DNA from: Pseudomonas sp. FP2335
GTDB lineage: Bacteria; Pseudomonadota; Gammaproteobacteria; Pseudomonadales; Pseudomonadaceae
Assembly (NCBI RefSeq): GCF_030687535.1
Contig: NZ_CP117437.1
Location: 2,563,501 to 2,627,500, forward strand
DNA length: 64,000 nucleotides
Reading direction: 5' to 3'
The notes under the pieces were generated by a model. The model had not been told where the DNA came from and made no database searches. It worked only from the letters and a program-made list of their open reading frames with translations. Positions 37,117 to 47,107 of the stretch are shown piece after piece (the stretch's first letter is position 1; each line of letters starts with the position of its first letter). Both the position numbers and the translations under genes were made by a program.

Positions 37117-38154
37117 ATGTCTGCGCAGTCCTCGCAACTTGGCAGTTCCCATGCTCGTATCCGCTTCACCGACCTGGTGGCACTGCTGCAACGCATTTTC
37201 GAACGCCATGGCACCTCGCCCCACGTGGCGGCCGTGCTGGCGCACAACTGCGCGATGGCCGAGCGCGACGGCGCGCACAGCCACGGCATTTTCCGTATCC
37301 CCGGCTACCTCAGTACCCTGGCCAGCGGCTGGGTGAACGGCAAGGCCGAGCCCGTCGTTACCGATGTGGCCTCGGGGTTTGTCAGGGTCGACGCCGGCAA
37401 CGGGTTTGCCCAGCCGGCGCTGGAAGCGGCGAGGGCACTGCTGGTGGCGAAGGCCCGCAGTGCCGGGATCGCGTTGCTGGCGATTCATAACTCCCATCAC
37501 TTTGCGGCCTTGTGGCCGGACGTCGAACCGTTCGCCGAAGAAGGCCTGGTGGCATTGAGCGTGGTCAACAGCATGACCTGCGTGGTGCCCCACGGCGCCG
37601 ACCGTCCGCTGTTCGGCACCAACCCCATCGCCTTTGCCGCGCCGCGTGCCGACGGTCTGCCGATTGTGTTCGACCTGGCCACCAGTGCGATCGCCCATGG
37701 CGACGTGCAGATCGCCGCACGCAAGGGCGAACGCCTGCCGCCGGGCATGGGCGTGGATGGCCTTGGCCAGCCGACCCAGGACCCCAGAGCCATTCTTGAA
37801 GGCGGCGCCTTGCTGCCGTTCGGTGGCCACAAGGGCTCGGCGTTGTCGATGATGGTGGAGTTGCTCGCGGCAGCGTTGACCGGCGGCAATTTTTCCTTCG
37901 AGTTCGATTGGTCCGATCACCCCGGCGCACGTACGCCCTGGACCGGCCAACTGTTGATCGTGATCGACCCGAGCAAAACCAGCGGCCAGGCGTTCGCCGA
38001 GCGCAGCCAGGAACTGGTGCGGCAGATGCATGCGGCGGGGTTGCGGCGGTTGCCGGGGGATCGGCGCCATCGCACGCGGGCGAAGTCGCTGGAGCAGGGG
38101 ATCGAGATCGAGGCGCAGCAATTGCACGAGTTGCAGGCGCTGGCCGAAGCGTGA
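37117..38154 (+). CDS. Ldh2/malate dehydrogenase-family oxidoreductase, DpkA-like
   Basis: A 345-residue NAD(P)-dependent enzyme of the malate/L-lactate dehydrogenase family that includes delta1-piperideine-2-carboxylate/pyrroline-2-carboxylate reductase (DpkA). Typical motifs: DGAHSHGIFRIPGYL near residues 50-64, LAIHNSHHFAALWPDV, FGTNPIAFAAP and LPFGGHKGSALSMMVE. It would reduce cyclic imines from D-lysine or D-proline/hydroxyproline breakdown; exact substrate open. ATG 37117 follows GGAG by six bases. Divergent from the toxin gene. Confidence 0.82.
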   Translation: MSAQSSQLGSSHARIRFTDLVALLQRIFERHGTSPHVAAVLAHNCAMAERDGAHSHGIFRIPGYLSTLASGWVNGKAEPVVTDVASGFVRVDAGNGFAQPALEAARALLVAKARSAGIALLAIHNSHHFAALWPDVEPFAEEGLVALSVVNSMTCVVPHGADRPLFGTNPIAFAAPRADGLPIVFDLATSAIAHGDVQIAARKGERLPPGMGVDGLGQPTQDPRAILEGGALLPFGGHKGSALSMMVELLAAALTGGNFSFEFDWSDHPGARTPWTGQLLIVIDPSKTSGQAFAERSQELVRQMHAAGLRRLPGDRRHRTRAKSLEQGIEIEAQQLHELQALAEA

Positions 38155-38158
38155 AAGC

Positions 38159-38181
38159 GGGCTGCGCCAGTGGCGCAGCCC
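38159..38181. terminator. hairpin between two convergent genes
   Basis: A 10-bp perfect stem GGGCTGCGCC/GGCGCAGCCC with a three-base loop lies between the dehydrogenase stop and the DUF883 gene stop. It lacks a T run, so it is only a possible terminator. Confidence 0.5.
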
Positions 38182-38188
38182 GGCGTAC

Positions 38189-38509
38189 TCAGTTGCGGCG
38201 ACCGAGCAACAGGCCGACCACCAGGCCAAAGCCTGCGGAAATGGCCACGGTCTGCCAAGGGTGGCCACCGATGTAGGTTTCGGTGGCATCGACCACCGGC
38301 TTGCTGCGTTCACGCACGCTGGACACCGAGTCCAGCGCCTGCTTGAGCTTGATGGCAACCTGCTCGCGCAGGGTTTCGCCTTCTTCGCCCACCAGGGATG
38401 CGCTGCTTTTGAGCAGTTTGTCCGATTCTTCGATCAGCGCGGTCAGTTCGCTGAAGGCTTGGTCCTTGATTTGGTCTTCGACGGCTTGGGCAGCGGTTTT
38501 GCGGGCCAT
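38189..38509 (-). CDS. ElaB/YqjD-like DUF883 membrane-anchored protein
   Basis: A 106-residue protein: charged helical region (EELTALIEESDKLLKSSA-like heptads) followed by the conserved YIGGHPWQTVAISAGFGLVV and a hydrophobic C-terminal anchor ending LLLGRRN. This is the DUF883 (ElaB/YqjD) type, which in E. coli is inner-membrane-anchored and ribosome-associated in stationary phase. ATG 38509 gives the normal N-terminus (MARKTAAQAVED). Confidence 0.87.
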   Translation of the reverse strand: MARKTAAQAVEDQIKDQAFSELTALIEESDKLLKSSASLVGEEGETLREQVAIKLKQALDSVSSVRERSKPVVDATETYIGGHPWQTVAISAGFGLVVGLLLGRRN

Positions 38510-38672
38510 TGTGTGACTCCTTGCGAGTGAATGTGACAGTGAACAATGGAGTATCGGGCGGCGGCAAAAGTTGCGTTTTTTTTGCCGCCGCCGGGTCTTG
38601 GGCAAAATCCGAATCAGGAAATTTGGACCTACAGTGTAAGATGTCGCCTATTTGTGCAGCAGGTATTTCAAC

Positions 38673-38927
38673 ATGAGCTTCAATCTGGCCAACAAGACCC
38701 TCGCCGAACGTGCCGAGCTGGAAGATGAAAAGTCGCGCCTCTACGACCTGTGGCAAACCAACCTGGGCAAGGCCAAGGGCGAAGCGGCGCGCTTGTTCGG
38801 CGAGCGTGCCAAGCGCAAGGGTAAATGGGCCGAGTGGGTCCGCGCCGAACTCGACGGCATGTCGCCGCCGGAGTTTTCCAACATGGTGCGCAGTGAGGTC
38901 AACAAGTTGATGGCAGCGGCTAAATAA
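38673..38927 (+). CDS. small helical hypothetical protein
   Basis: An 84-residue, highly charged, probably all-helical protein (MSFNLANKTLAERAELEDEK to SEVNKLMAAAK) without a recognised domain. Codon use and the absence of low-complexity artefact support it. Only an AGG five bases off the usual position precedes ATG 38673. It overlaps the 3' end of the convergent LysR gene by eight bases. Confidence 0.68.
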   Translation: MSFNLANKTLAERAELEDEKSRLYDLWQTNLGKAKGEAARLFGERAKRKGKWAEWVRAELDGMSPPEFSNMVRSEVNKLMAAAK

Positions 38928-39813
38928 AGCTCGCCACGATCGCTTCACGCACTTTCAGTAACATCGGATCCAGCTGTGCCTGGGTGCGCCAGCCCAGTTC
39001 CACCGGGTAGCGCGGCAACGCCAGCGGGCACGGCAGCATACGCAGGCCGCTCATCTGCGCGATGGCCTGCGCCGCATGCCCCGGAATGGTCGCTACCGCC
39101 TGGCTGCCCTTGAGCAGAAACGGCAGCGCGGCAAAGTGGCTGGTGGACGCACACACCTGGCGGCTCAAACCCTGGGCCGCCAAGCCCTCGTCGGTAATCC
39201 CGATAAACCCGCCGGATGACACCAGCACATGCTCGCGGCTGACGAACTCGTCCAGGCTGATGCCCGCCTGGTCCGAGTCCAGCAGGCAGCGGTAATCACC
39301 TTCTCCCAACACCTGGCGGCTCAGCCTGCCCTGGGCAAAGCCGCCCGCCGTGATCGCCAGGTCCAGGCTGCGGTCGAGTAGGGCGCCGGCGACGATCTGG
39401 CTGTGGGTCTGACGGAAAATCACCCGCAGTTTCGGCGCCCGTTGTGCGATGGCTTGTATCAGCCGGCGGCCGTAAGCGATTTCGAAGTCATCGGACAAAC
39501 CCAGCACCACCGAGCGCCCCTGATATTGCTGGTTATCCGGGTTGACCATGGCCAGGCTTTGCCGGCAGCGTTCCAGGGCCTCGCTGATCAGCGGTTTCAG
39601 TTGATTGGCGCGCAAGGTCGGCGCCAACCCGCGGCCGGTGCGCACGAATAACTGATCCTCATACACCTCACGCAAGCGCCGCAGCCCGGCGCTGACGGCC
39701 GATTGCGTGACGCCCAGGCGCAATGCCGCACGGCTGGCGCTGGATTCGTCGTACAGGGCTTCGAAGGTTTTCAGTAGGTTCAGATCGACCTTGGCGATAT
39801 TCATTTGGCTCAT
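38920..39813 (-). CDS. LysR-family transcriptional regulator
   Basis: A 297-residue regulator with the winged helix-turn-helix at residues 10-66 (LNLLKTFEALYDESSASRAA, LGVTQSAVSAGLRRLRE) and a LysR substrate-binding domain. It is divergent from the nitrilase gene with about 80 bases between the starts, so it very probably controls that gene and itself. ATG 39813 or 39804 may be used. Confidence 0.92.
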   Translation of the reverse strand: MSQMNIAKVDLNLLKTFEALYDESSASRAALRLGVTQSAVSAGLRRLREVYEDQLFVRTGRGLAPTLRANQLKPLISEALERCRQSLAMVNPDNQQYQGRSVVLGLSDDFEIAYGRRLIQAIAQRAPKLRVIFRQTHSQIVAGALLDRSLDLAITAGGFAQGRLSRQVLGEGDYRCLLDSDQAGISLDEFVSREHVLVSSGGFIGITDEGLAAQGLSRQVCASTSHFAALPFLLKGSQAVATIPGHAAQAIAQMSGLRMLPCPLALPRYPVELGWRTQAQLDPMLLKVREAIVASFI

Positions 39814-39894
39814 ATCATTCAGCAGTGAACTGGGCTTTATTCATGATCGAGGCTGGCGGGAGAATGGGCAACCCCATTTTCCGGAGTGATCGTG

Positions 39895-40821
39895 ATGCCT
39901 GTTTCGACTGTAGCTGCTTTGCAAATCGGTTCTTTGCCCGGCGGCAAGGCTGACACCCTTGCGCAAATCCTCGGTTACGAGGACGAGATCCAGCGCAGTG
40001 GCGCGCAACTGGTGGTGATGCCCGAGGCGTTGCTCGGTGGCTATCCCAAGGGCGAAAGCTTCGGCACGCAATTGGGCTACCGGCTGCCGGAGGGGCGCGA
40101 GGCCTTTGCGCGCTATTTTGCCAATGCCATCGACGTGCCCGGCGCCGAGACTGACGCGCTGGCGGGCTTGTCGGCGCGTACCGGCGCCAGCCTGGTCCTT
40201 GGTGTGATCGAGCGCAGTGGCAATACCCTGTATTGCACCGTGTTGTACTTCGAACCGGCAGGCGGTCTGGTGGCCAAGCACCGCAAGCTGATGCCCACCG
40301 GCACCGAGCGGCTGATCTGGGGCAAGGGCGATGGCTCGACGTTACCCGTGATCGACACGGCGGTCGGACGTGTTGGCGGTGCGGTGTGCTGGGAAAACAT
40401 GATGCCGCTGCTGCGCACGGCGATGTACGCCAAGGGCGTGGAGGTGTGGTGCGCACCGACGGTGGACGAGCGTGAGATGTGGCAGGTCAGCATGCGTCAT
40501 GTCGCCCATGAGGGACGCTGCTTTGTGGTCAGTGCGTGTCAGGTGCAGGCATCGCCCGAGGCGTTAGGTGTGCAGATCGCCAACTGGCCGGCGCAGCGGC
40601 CGTTGATTGCCGGTGGCAGCGTGATTGTCGGGCCGATGGGGGATGTGCTGGCAGGGCCATTGCTGGGCGAGGCGGGGTTGCTCACGGCGCAGATCGATAC
40701 CGATGAGCTGGTGCGTGCGCGGTATGACTACGACGTGGTGGGGCACTATGCCCGCCCGGACGTGTTCGAGTTGGTCGTGGATGAACGGGCCAGGCCGGGG
40801 GTGCGCTTTATCACTGACTGA
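39895..40821 (+). CDS. nitrilase / aliphatic carbon-nitrogen hydrolase
   Basis: A 308-residue enzyme of the nitrilase branch. Catalytic Glu44 ([14 protein letters not shown]), Lys131 ([15 protein letters not shown]) and Cys165 ([11 protein letters not shown]) are all present, and the [14 protein letters not shown] context is that of true nitrilases rather than amidases. It would hydrolyse organic nitriles to acids plus ammonia. The start is set at ATG 39895 by GGAG eight bases upstream; GTG 39886 overlaps that site. Confidence 0.9.
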   Translation: MPVSTVAALQIGSLPGGKADTLAQILGYEDEIQRSGAQLVVMPEALLGGYPKGESFGTQLGYRLPEGREAFARYFANAIDVPGAETDALAGLSARTGASLVLGVIERSGNTLYCTVLYFEPAGGLVAKHRKLMPTGTERLIWGKGDGSTLPVIDTAVGRVGGAVCWENMMPLLRTAMYAKGVEVWCAPTVDEREMWQVSMRHVAHEGRCFVVSACQVQASPEALGVQIANWPAQRPLIAGGSVIVGPMGDVLAGPLLGEAGLLTAQIDTDELVRARYDYDVVGHYARPDVFELVVDERARPGVRFITD

Positions 40822-40838
40822 CATGCACCCGCTGAAAA

Positions 40839-40975
40839 CCTGTAGTGAGCGGGCTTGCCCTCGCTGGGGGGCGAAGCCGCCCCAAATCCAGACGCCTCGG
40901 TCTTTCTGATACACCGCGGCGGACCGTTTGGGGCGGCTTCGCCGCCCAGCGCGGGGCAAGCCCGCTCACTACAGG
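40839..40975. repeat. paired inverted REP elements (BIME-like)
   Basis: CCTGTAGTGAGCGGGCTTGCC at the left and its inverse at the right (40955-40975) flank about 95 bases holding a second inverted pair (GGCGAAGCCGCCCC and GGGGCGGCTTCGCC). This is the arrangement of Pseudomonas REP pairs. The right copy supplies the stop codon of the lipoprotein gene. Confidence 0.9.
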
Positions 40976-41412
40976 TCCAGGGTTCCGCGGTCAACGAAGC
41001 GCATGGTGCCAAACAGCCCGCCCGCCAGCTTGCCCCGCAGCACGTAGGGCAGGTTGTTCAAACTCTGGGTCTGGCTCAGGCCCAGGGTCTGGCGCAACAC
41101 CGAGAACGCCGAAACACTCACCGGCACCTTCAGCACCGTCTCGGAAAAGCGTGGGATGCTTCCGGCCTGATCGCTCACTCCCGATGCCAACGGGTGGCCA
41201 TTGACTTCCAGGTCCAGGGCCACGCCGTTGTAGTCGATCGCCGTTTCATTGGGGTTCTGCACCCGCAGCTTCACCAAGAACCGCACTTCCAGCTCCTGGC
41301 TTTGCAGCGGTTCGATGCCCACCACGTTGATGGTCACCGGGTCACGGTGCGGGAACAGCGCGCAGGCGCTCAAGGTCAGCAGCATTAGCGTTACAACCAT
41401 GAGCTTGCGCAT
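40969..41412 (-). CDS. WHy-domain (LEA14-like) lipoprotein
   Basis: A 147-residue lipoprotein: signal peptide with lipobox TLSAC (Cys17), then a WHy/LEA14-type immunoglobulin-like domain (LKVRVQNPNETAIDYNGVAL-like core with RVQNPN and the DLEVNG strand). Such proteins are stress-related and periplasm-facing. The last codon before the stop and the TAG itself lie in a REP element, so the original C-terminus may have been altered. 12 bases downstream of the permease gene stop, so probably co-transcribed with it. Confidence 0.87.
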   Translation of the reverse strand: MRKLMVVTLMLLTLSACALFPHRDPVTINVVGIEPLQSQELEVRFLVKLRVQNPNETAIDYNGVALDLEVNGHPLASGVSDQAGSIPRFSETVLKVPVSVSAFSVLRQTLGLSQTQSLNNLPYVLRGKLAGGLFGTMRFVDRGTLDL

Positions 41413-41424
41413 ACAAAGGTGCTC

Positions 41425-42852
41425 CTATTTAGTGACGTCCGGGTCTTGCATCACCTTGAGGGTAGAGGACTCCGGATCAAATTCATCTTCTTCCAGCTCT
41501 ATGAACTCTTCCGGCAAGAAAATGTTCAGCACGATTGCACAGAACGCACCCACGGTAATCGGCGATTCGAAGATGTTGTGCAGCGCCTTGGGCAGGTCGC
41601 GCAGCACTTCCGGTACGGCGGCGACGCCCAGGCCCATGCCGAGGGAGATCGCCACGATCAGCACGTTGCGGCGGTGCAGCCCGGCTTCGGCGAGGATCTT
41701 GATGCCGGCCACGGCCACAGTGCCAAACATGATCAGGGTGGCGCCGCCCAGAACCGGCTTGGGCATCAGCTGCAGCACCGCGCCGATCATCGGGAACAGC
41801 CCCAACAGCACCAGCAGGCCGGCGATAAAGTACGCCACGTAGCGGCTGGCCACGCCGGTCAACTGGATCACGCCGTTGTTCTGGGCAAAGGTCACCATTG
41901 GCAGGCTGTTGAAGGTCGCGGCCATCGCCGAGTTGAGACCGTCGGCCAGCAGGCCCGATTTGATGCGCTTGATGTACAGCGGGCCCTTGACCGGCTGTTG
42001 GGAAATCATCGAGTTGGCCGTCAGGTCGCCGGCCGCTTCCAACGGCGAAATCAGGAAGATCACCGCCACCGGGATAAACGCCACCCAGTCGAACGAGAAG
42101 CCGTATTTGAACGGCACCGGCACGCTGATCAACGGCACCTGGGGCAGCGCCGCCAGGTCCACGCGGCCCATCATCCAGGCCACCACGAAGCCCAGGGTCA
42201 GGCCGATGACGATGGAACCCAGGCGCAGGAACGGATTGCTGAAGCGGTTGAGGACCACAATGGTCAGCAGCACCAGTGCCGCCAGGCCCATGTTGCCGGC
42301 GGCGCCCAGGTCCGGGGCGCCAAAACCGCCGGCCATGTCGGTGACCGCCACCTTGATCAGCGACAACCCCATCAAGGTAATGATGGTGCCGGTGACCACC
42401 GGGGTGATCAATTTGCGCAGTTTGCCGATGAACTGGCTGAGCACCACTTCGATAAACGCCGCAAAAAAGCAGATGCCGAAGATTGTCGACAGAATCTCAT
42501 CGGTGCCGCCGCCCCGGGCCTTGACCATGAACCCCGCACTGAGGATCACGCTGATAAACGAGAAACTGGTGCCTTGCAGGCACAGTAAGCCAGAGCCGAT
42601 GGGGCCGAACTTGCGCGCCTGCACAAAGGTGCCGAGGCCCGACACGAACAACGCCATGCTCACGAGATAGGGCACTTCGCTTTCCAGGCCCAGTACGCCG
42701 CCGACAATCAGGGTGGGCGTGATGATCCCGACAAAACTCGCCAACACGTGCTGCAGTGCGGCAAAAATCGCGGCAGTGAAGTGCGGACGGTCTTCGAGGC
42801 CGTAGATCAGGTCGGATTTATAGCGGGGGCGCGGGGCTTGAGCGTCAGACAA
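41425..42852 (-). CDS. NCS2 family uracil/xanthine permease
   Basis: A 475-residue inner-membrane transporter with about 12-14 hydrophobic segments and the nucleobase-cation-symporter-2 signature, here in TFAQNNGVIQLTGVASRYVA and GLLCLQGTSFSFI. Substrate is probably xanthine, uric acid or uracil; sequence alone does not decide. The open frame reaches 42981 but TTG 42852 gives a natural start (MSDAQAPRPRYKSDLIYG); no strong ribosome binding site is seen. The acidic C-terminal tail is unusual but not rare. Confidence 0.85.
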   Translation of the reverse strand: MSDAQAPRPRYKSDLIYGLEDRPHFTAAIFAALQHVLASFVGIITPTLIVGGVLGLESEVPYLVSMALFVSGLGTFVQARKFGPIGSGLLCLQGTSFSFISVILSAGFMVKARGGGTDEILSTIFGICFFAAFIEVVLSQFIGKLRKLITPVVTGTIITLMGLSLIKVAVTDMAGGFGAPDLGAAGNMGLAALVLLTIVVLNRFSNPFLRLGSIVIGLTLGFVVAWMMGRVDLAALPQVPLISVPVPFKYGFSFDWVAFIPVAVIFLISPLEAAGDLTANSMISQQPVKGPLYIKRIKSGLLADGLNSAMAATFNSLPMVTFAQNNGVIQLTGVASRYVAYFIAGLLVLLGLFPMIGAVLQLMPKPVLGGATLIMFGTVAVAGIKILAEAGLHRRNVLIVAISLGMGLGVAAVPEVLRDLPKALHNIFESPITVGAFCAIVLNIFLPEEFIELEEDEFDPESSTLKVMQDPDVTK

Positions 42853-43086
42853 AATGATGGCTCGGGTCAGAAAATGGAGGCGCAGGATGCCAGAAACTGC
42901 CCAACGCCAGAAGTGTAAAAAAATATTTATAAAGACCCTGCATAAAACGCGGTTGCTTGCCGATAACGTGGATAGGCCCACCTATCAATTACAACAGTGG
43001 TGACCAAGGTCTGAGCAGCGCGTTGTCGCTGACGGATCGTTTCGCGGCAGGGACGCGCGCAAACATTCCATCTGAGAGCATCCTCT

Positions 43087-44712
43087 ATGTCACTTCGCCA
43101 ACTGAACATTGCCCCTCGCGCGTTTCTCGGTTTCGCCTTTATTGCGTTGTTAGTGATCCTATTGGGGGTGTTCGCGGTCAACCGCATGACGCAGATCCGC
43201 CAGTCCTCGGTGGACATGAGCGCCAACCAACTGCCCAGCGTGACGTACCTGGGCAACATCACCGAAAACGTGTTGCGTTTGCGCATCCTGTCATTTCGCG
43301 TATTGGTCAACCGCGAGCCGGCCAGCCTGCAGGAAGCGGAAACCCGCATGGCGGCACTGGCCGACAAGGTAAAAACCGCCCAGGCGGGTTATGCGGCGCT
43401 GCCTGCCAGCGCAGATGAGGCCGCGCTGTACAAGACCTTTGTGACCACCCTGGACAACTACAGCAAGGCCCAGGCCGACATGCTGGCCTTGTCGCGACAG
43501 GGCCAGGTCGAGGAAATGCGCGCCCTGATCAACACGCGGATCAAGGAAGGCACCGACCAGATGGGCGAGCAGTTGAACAAGCTCATCGCGATGAACGCGG
43601 CGAATGCCAAGCAAGCCGACGCGGATGCCGGGCAGAGTTACCAAGGCGCAATCATGGGGGTGATTGTGGTCGCGGTCGCCGCCGCGCTGCTCACTGTACT
43701 GCTGGCCTGGCTATTGACCCGTAGCATCGTCACGCCGCTGCGCAAGGCTGTGGAAGTGGCCGAGACCATCGCCGCCGGCAATCTCAGCAAAACCATCGAG
43801 GACGATGGCAAGGACGAACCGGCCCGGCTGCTCAGCGCCCTGGCGACGATGCAGGCCAACCTGCGCCAGACCATCCAGCACATCGCCGGTTCGGCCACGC
43901 AGTTGGCGTCTGCCGCTGAAGAGCTGAGCGCGGTCACCGAAGAAGCCTCCAAAGGCCTGCAACAACAAAACAACGAAATCGATCAGGCCGCTACGGCGGT
44001 CAACGAGATGACGGCGGCCGTGGAGGAGGTGGCGCGTAATGCGGTGTCCACGTCCGAAGCATCCGGCCAGTCCAACCAGGCGGCGCGGGCAGGCCGCGAC
44101 CGTGTGGTGGAAACCGTCGAGGCGATCCAGACCATGACCCACGACGTGCAAAACACGGCCGTATTGATCGAAGGCCTGGCGACCCAGGGCCGGGACATCG
44201 GCAAAGTGCTCGACGTGATCCGCGCCATTGCCGAGCAGACCAACCTGCTGGCGCTCAATGCCGCCATCGAGGCCGCCCGTGCCGGTGAGGCCGGACGCGG
44301 TTTTGCCGTAGTGGCGGACGAAGTGCGCGCCCTGGCCCATCGCACTGCGCAGTCGACCCAGGAAATTGAGAAGATGGTCGCCGGCATCCAGAACGGCACA
44401 GGTGAAGCGGTGCAATCGATGCAGCAAAGTAACCAGCGTACGCAAAACACCCTGGAAATGGCCCGCGCCGCCGGTGTGGCGCTGGAGCAGATTACCCAGT
44501 CCATCAGCCTGATCAACGAACGCAACCTGGTGATCGCCAGCGCTTCGGAAGAACAGGCGCAGGTGTCCCGTGAGGTGGACCGCAACCTGGTGAACATCCG
44601 CGACCTAGCAACCCAGTCGGCAGCGGGCGCCAACCAGACCAGCGCGGCCAGCCATGAGCTGTCGCGCCTGGCAGTGGATTTGAATGGGATGGTGGCCAGG
44701 TTCGTTATCTGA
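43087..44712 (+). CDS. methyl-accepting chemotaxis protein with 4HB ligand domain
   Basis: A 541-residue chemoreceptor: transmembrane helix near 12-32, a periplasmic four-helix-bundle domain (about 35-188), a second membrane helix near 190-212, HAMP, and a cytoplasmic signalling hairpin containing [19 protein letters not shown]. It lacks the C-terminal pentapeptide for CheR. Ligand unknown; the 4HB type often binds organic acids or amino acids. The CheA/CheW binding tip is intact. Confidence 0.93.
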   Translation: MSLRQLNIAPRAFLGFAFIALLVILLGVFAVNRMTQIRQSSVDMSANQLPSVTYLGNITENVLRLRILSFRVLVNREPASLQEAETRMAALADKVKTAQAGYAALPASADEAALYKTFVTTLDNYSKAQADMLALSRQGQVEEMRALINTRIKEGTDQMGEQLNKLIAMNAANAKQADADAGQSYQGAIMGVIVVAVAAALLTVLLAWLLTRSIVTPLRKAVEVAETIAAGNLSKTIEDDGKDEPARLLSALATMQANLRQTIQHIAGSATQLASAAEELSAVTEEASKGLQQQNNEIDQAATAVNEMTAAVEEVARNAVSTSEASGQSNQAARAGRDRVVETVEAIQTMTHDVQNTAVLIEGLATQGRDIGKVLDVIRAIAEQTNLLALNAAIEAARAGEAGRGFAVVADEVRALAHRTAQSTQEIEKMVAGIQNGTGEAVQSMQQSNQRTQNTLEMARAAGVALEQITQSISLINERNLVIASASEEQAQVSREVDRNLVNIRDLATQSAAGANQTSAASHELSRLAVDLNGMVARFVI

Positions 44713-44753
44713 CTTGGCGTGAAATGAGATCAATAAGGTGGGAGTGGGCTTGT

Positions 44754-44771
44754 GTGGGAGCGGGCTCCCAC
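44754..44771. repeat. short REP-like hairpin
   Basis: GTGGGAGC and GCTCCCAC with two bases between form an 8-bp stem between the chemoreceptor and kguD stop codons. It is the core of the REP family seen elsewhere in the window and may serve as terminator for the convergent genes. Confidence 0.7.
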
Positions 44772-44795
44772 ATGGGTTTTGTAGGGTGCGAGGGG

Positions 44796-45773
44796 TTACT
44801 GTCTCCAGGCGGCTGAGTTCACCAGATTTTTTGGCTTTTCACCCGCCAATGCCTGCAGCAGATTGTCCACTGCACACCTGGCCATCGCCTCCCGCGTCTC
44901 ATGGGTCGCCGAGCCGATATGCGGGGTTGCCACCACATTGTTCAGGCGCAGCAACGGTGAGTCGTGACTCAGCGGCTCACGCTCAAACACATCCAACCCC
45001 GCCGCGCGAATCGTGCGTTGTTGCAACGCCTGCACCAGCGCCGCTTCGTCCACCACCTTGCCCCGCGAGATGTTGATAAAGATCGTGTCCGGGCCCATCA
45101 AGGCGAACTCCTCGGCGCCGATCAGCTTTTCGGTTTCAGCGGTGAGCGGCAATGTCAGGCAGACAAAGTCGGCTTGCTGCAACAGGTCCTGCAAGCTGCG
45201 GTACTGCGCGCCAAACCGTGCTTCCACCAGCGGCTTGGGCGAATGGCTGTGATAGAGCACTGGCATGCCAAAGCCGAAGTGCCCGCGCTGGGCCAAGGCT
45301 TCACCGATGCGACCCATGCCAATGATGCCCAGGGTCTTGCCGTGCACGTCGCTGCCAAAGTGCGCCGGGCCGATGTTCTTGTGCCACTGCCCGGCGCGCA
45401 CCATGTCGGCCAGTTCGACCACGCGCCGGGCGGTGGCGAGGATCAGCGCGAAGCCGGTGTCGGCGGTGGTTTCGGTGAGCACGTCGGGGGTGTTGCTGAG
45501 CAGGATGCCGCGCGCGGTCAGGTAGTCGATGTCGTAGTTGTCGACCCCCACGGACACGCTCGCCACCGCTTCCAGTTGCGGCGCGAGGTCCAGCAGTTGC
45601 GCGTCCAGGCGCAGGCTGGCACCGAGCAGGCCGTGGGCGGTCGGCAGGGCGTCGCGCAGCTTGGCCAAGCCCGGTTCGTCGAGGGCGTCGATCAACGTGA
45701 CCTCGGCCTGTTCATGCAGGCGCGCCATCAGCGGTGCGGAGAGTTTTTTGTACAGCACAACGGACTTTTTCAT
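44796..45773 (-). CDS. kguD: 2-ketogluconate 6-phosphate reductase
   Basis: A 325-residue D-2-hydroxyacid dehydrogenase. The NAD(P) motif is GIIGMGRIGEALA, and the active-site Arg (NISRGKVVD), Glu (DVFEREPL) and His (TPHIGSATHE) are present. Its place as last gene after kguE, kguK and kguT identifies it as the enzyme making 6-phosphogluconate from 2-keto-6-phosphogluconate; without that context it could be a GhrB/TkrA-type reductase. Overlaps kguT by four bases. Confidence 0.9.
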   Translation of the reverse strand: MKKSVVLYKKLSAPLMARLHEQAEVTLIDALDEPGLAKLRDALPTAHGLLGASLRLDAQLLDLAPQLEAVASVSVGVDNYDIDYLTARGILLSNTPDVLTETTADTGFALILATARRVVELADMVRAGQWHKNIGPAHFGSDVHGKTLGIIGMGRIGEALAQRGHFGFGMPVLYHSHSPKPLVEARFGAQYRSLQDLLQQADFVCLTLPLTAETEKLIGAEEFALMGPDTIFINISRGKVVDEAALVQALQQRTIRAAGLDVFEREPLSHDSPLLRLNNVVATPHIGSATHETREAMARCAVDNLLQALAGEKPKNLVNSAAWRQ

Positions 45774-47062
45774 GCGGTCTTTACCTTCAAATCCAGGGTT
45801 GGCGCCGGCACGCGATCGCTGGCGCCGGGCTTGAGGAAAATCGTCAGCACCACCGACAGCAGCAACGCACCGCTCATCAGCAGGTACGAGGCACCGGGCG
45901 AGCCGGTGCTGCTATTGAGGTAACCCACCAGGTACGAACCGCCGAACGAACCAAGGGCGCCCATGCTGTTGATCAGCGCCATGGCGCCCCCGGCGACGTT
46001 GGCCGGCAGGATCTCCGGAACGATGGCGAAAAACGGCCCATACGGCGCGTACATGCAGGCCCCGGCGATCACTAGCAAGGTGTAGGACCACCAGAAATGT
46101 TCGGCGCCGAGCACGTAGGACGCGTAGAACGCGATGGACGCGATCAGCAGCGGCGGCCAGACGAAGCGTTTGCGTTTTTGCAGCTTGTCCGAGCCCCAGG
46201 ACACCACGAGCATGCCAATCACCGCTGCCAGATAAGGCAGCGCCGACAGCCAGCCGGCCTCGACCATGTCCATCTGCAAACCGGCTTTGAGGATTGACGG
46301 CAGCCACAGCACAAAACCGTACACGCCAATGCTCCAGCAAAAGAACTGCAGCGCGAGGATGATCACCTTCGGCGAGCGGAACGCCTCGGCGTAATTCTTC
46401 ACCGCCTTGATGCCCACCTGTTCGGCGGCGAGGGCGCTTTGCAGGCTGTGTTTTTCGCTGTCGCTCAGCCATTTCGCATCGTTTGGTCGCTCATCGGCCA
46501 GGCGCCACCAGATAAATGCCCACAACACGGCGGGCAGGCCTTCGATGATAAACATCCAGCGCCAGCTGAAATGCTGCACCAGGTAGCCCGACACCACCGA
46601 CATCCACAGCATGGTCACCGGGTTGCCAAGGATCAGGAAGGTGTTGGCCCGCGAGCGTTCGGCACGGGTAAACCAGTGGCACAGGTACACCAGCATCGCC
46701 GGCATCACTGCCGCTTCGACCACGCCGAGGGTGAAGCGGATCACGATCAGCATGTAGGCGTTGGACACCACGCCGGTCAGGGTGGCCAGGCCGCCCCAGA
46801 GGATCAGGCTGACAAAAATCAGTTTTTTGACGCTGCGTTTTTGCGCATAGATCGCCCCTGGCACCTGGAAGAAAAAGTAGCCGAGGAAAAACAATGCACC
46901 CAGCAGCGAGGACATGCCCGGCGTGATCATCAGGTCTTCGGCCATCCCGGAGGCAGCGGCGAAGCCGTAGTTGGCGCGGTCCAGGTAGGCCAGGCTGTAG
47001 GTGATAAAAACGATGGGCATGATGTACCACCAACGGCGGGTGGCGAGTTTCACGGTTTCCAT
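45770..47062 (-). CDS. kguT: 2-ketogluconate transporter, MFS
   Basis: A 430-residue major-facilitator transporter of the anion/sugar-acid symporter family, with 12 predicted hydrophobic helices and the motif LAYLDRANYGFAAASGM in helix 1 and its loop. It brings 2-ketogluconate from the periplasm. AGGAG is seven bases before ATG 47062, 45 bases after kguK; four-base overlap with kguD. Confidence 0.93.
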   Translation of the reverse strand: METVKLATRRWWYIMPIVFITYSLAYLDRANYGFAAASGMAEDLMITPGMSSLLGALFFLGYFFFQVPGAIYAQKRSVKKLIFVSLILWGGLATLTGVVSNAYMLIVIRFTLGVVEAAVMPAMLVYLCHWFTRAERSRANTFLILGNPVTMLWMSVVSGYLVQHFSWRWMFIIEGLPAVLWAFIWWRLADERPNDAKWLSDSEKHSLQSALAAEQVGIKAVKNYAEAFRSPKVIILALQFFCWSIGVYGFVLWLPSILKAGLQMDMVEAGWLSALPYLAAVIGMLVVSWGSDKLQKRKRFVWPPLLIASIAFYASYVLGAEHFWWSYTLLVIAGACMYAPYGPFFAIVPEILPANVAGGAMALINSMGALGSFGGSYLVGYLNSSTGSPGASYLLMSGALLLSVVLTIFLKPGASDRVPAPTLDLKVKTA

Positions 47063-47107
47063 GGGGTTGCTCCTGAGCTTGTTGTAGTTGTGGCAACAGG
47101 TTGTGGG

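Noticed and set aside
41419..42588. 389-codon Gln/His-rich frame antisense to the permease
   Set aside because: The His/Gln/Asp bias is typical of antisense reading of hydrophobic membrane-protein codons.
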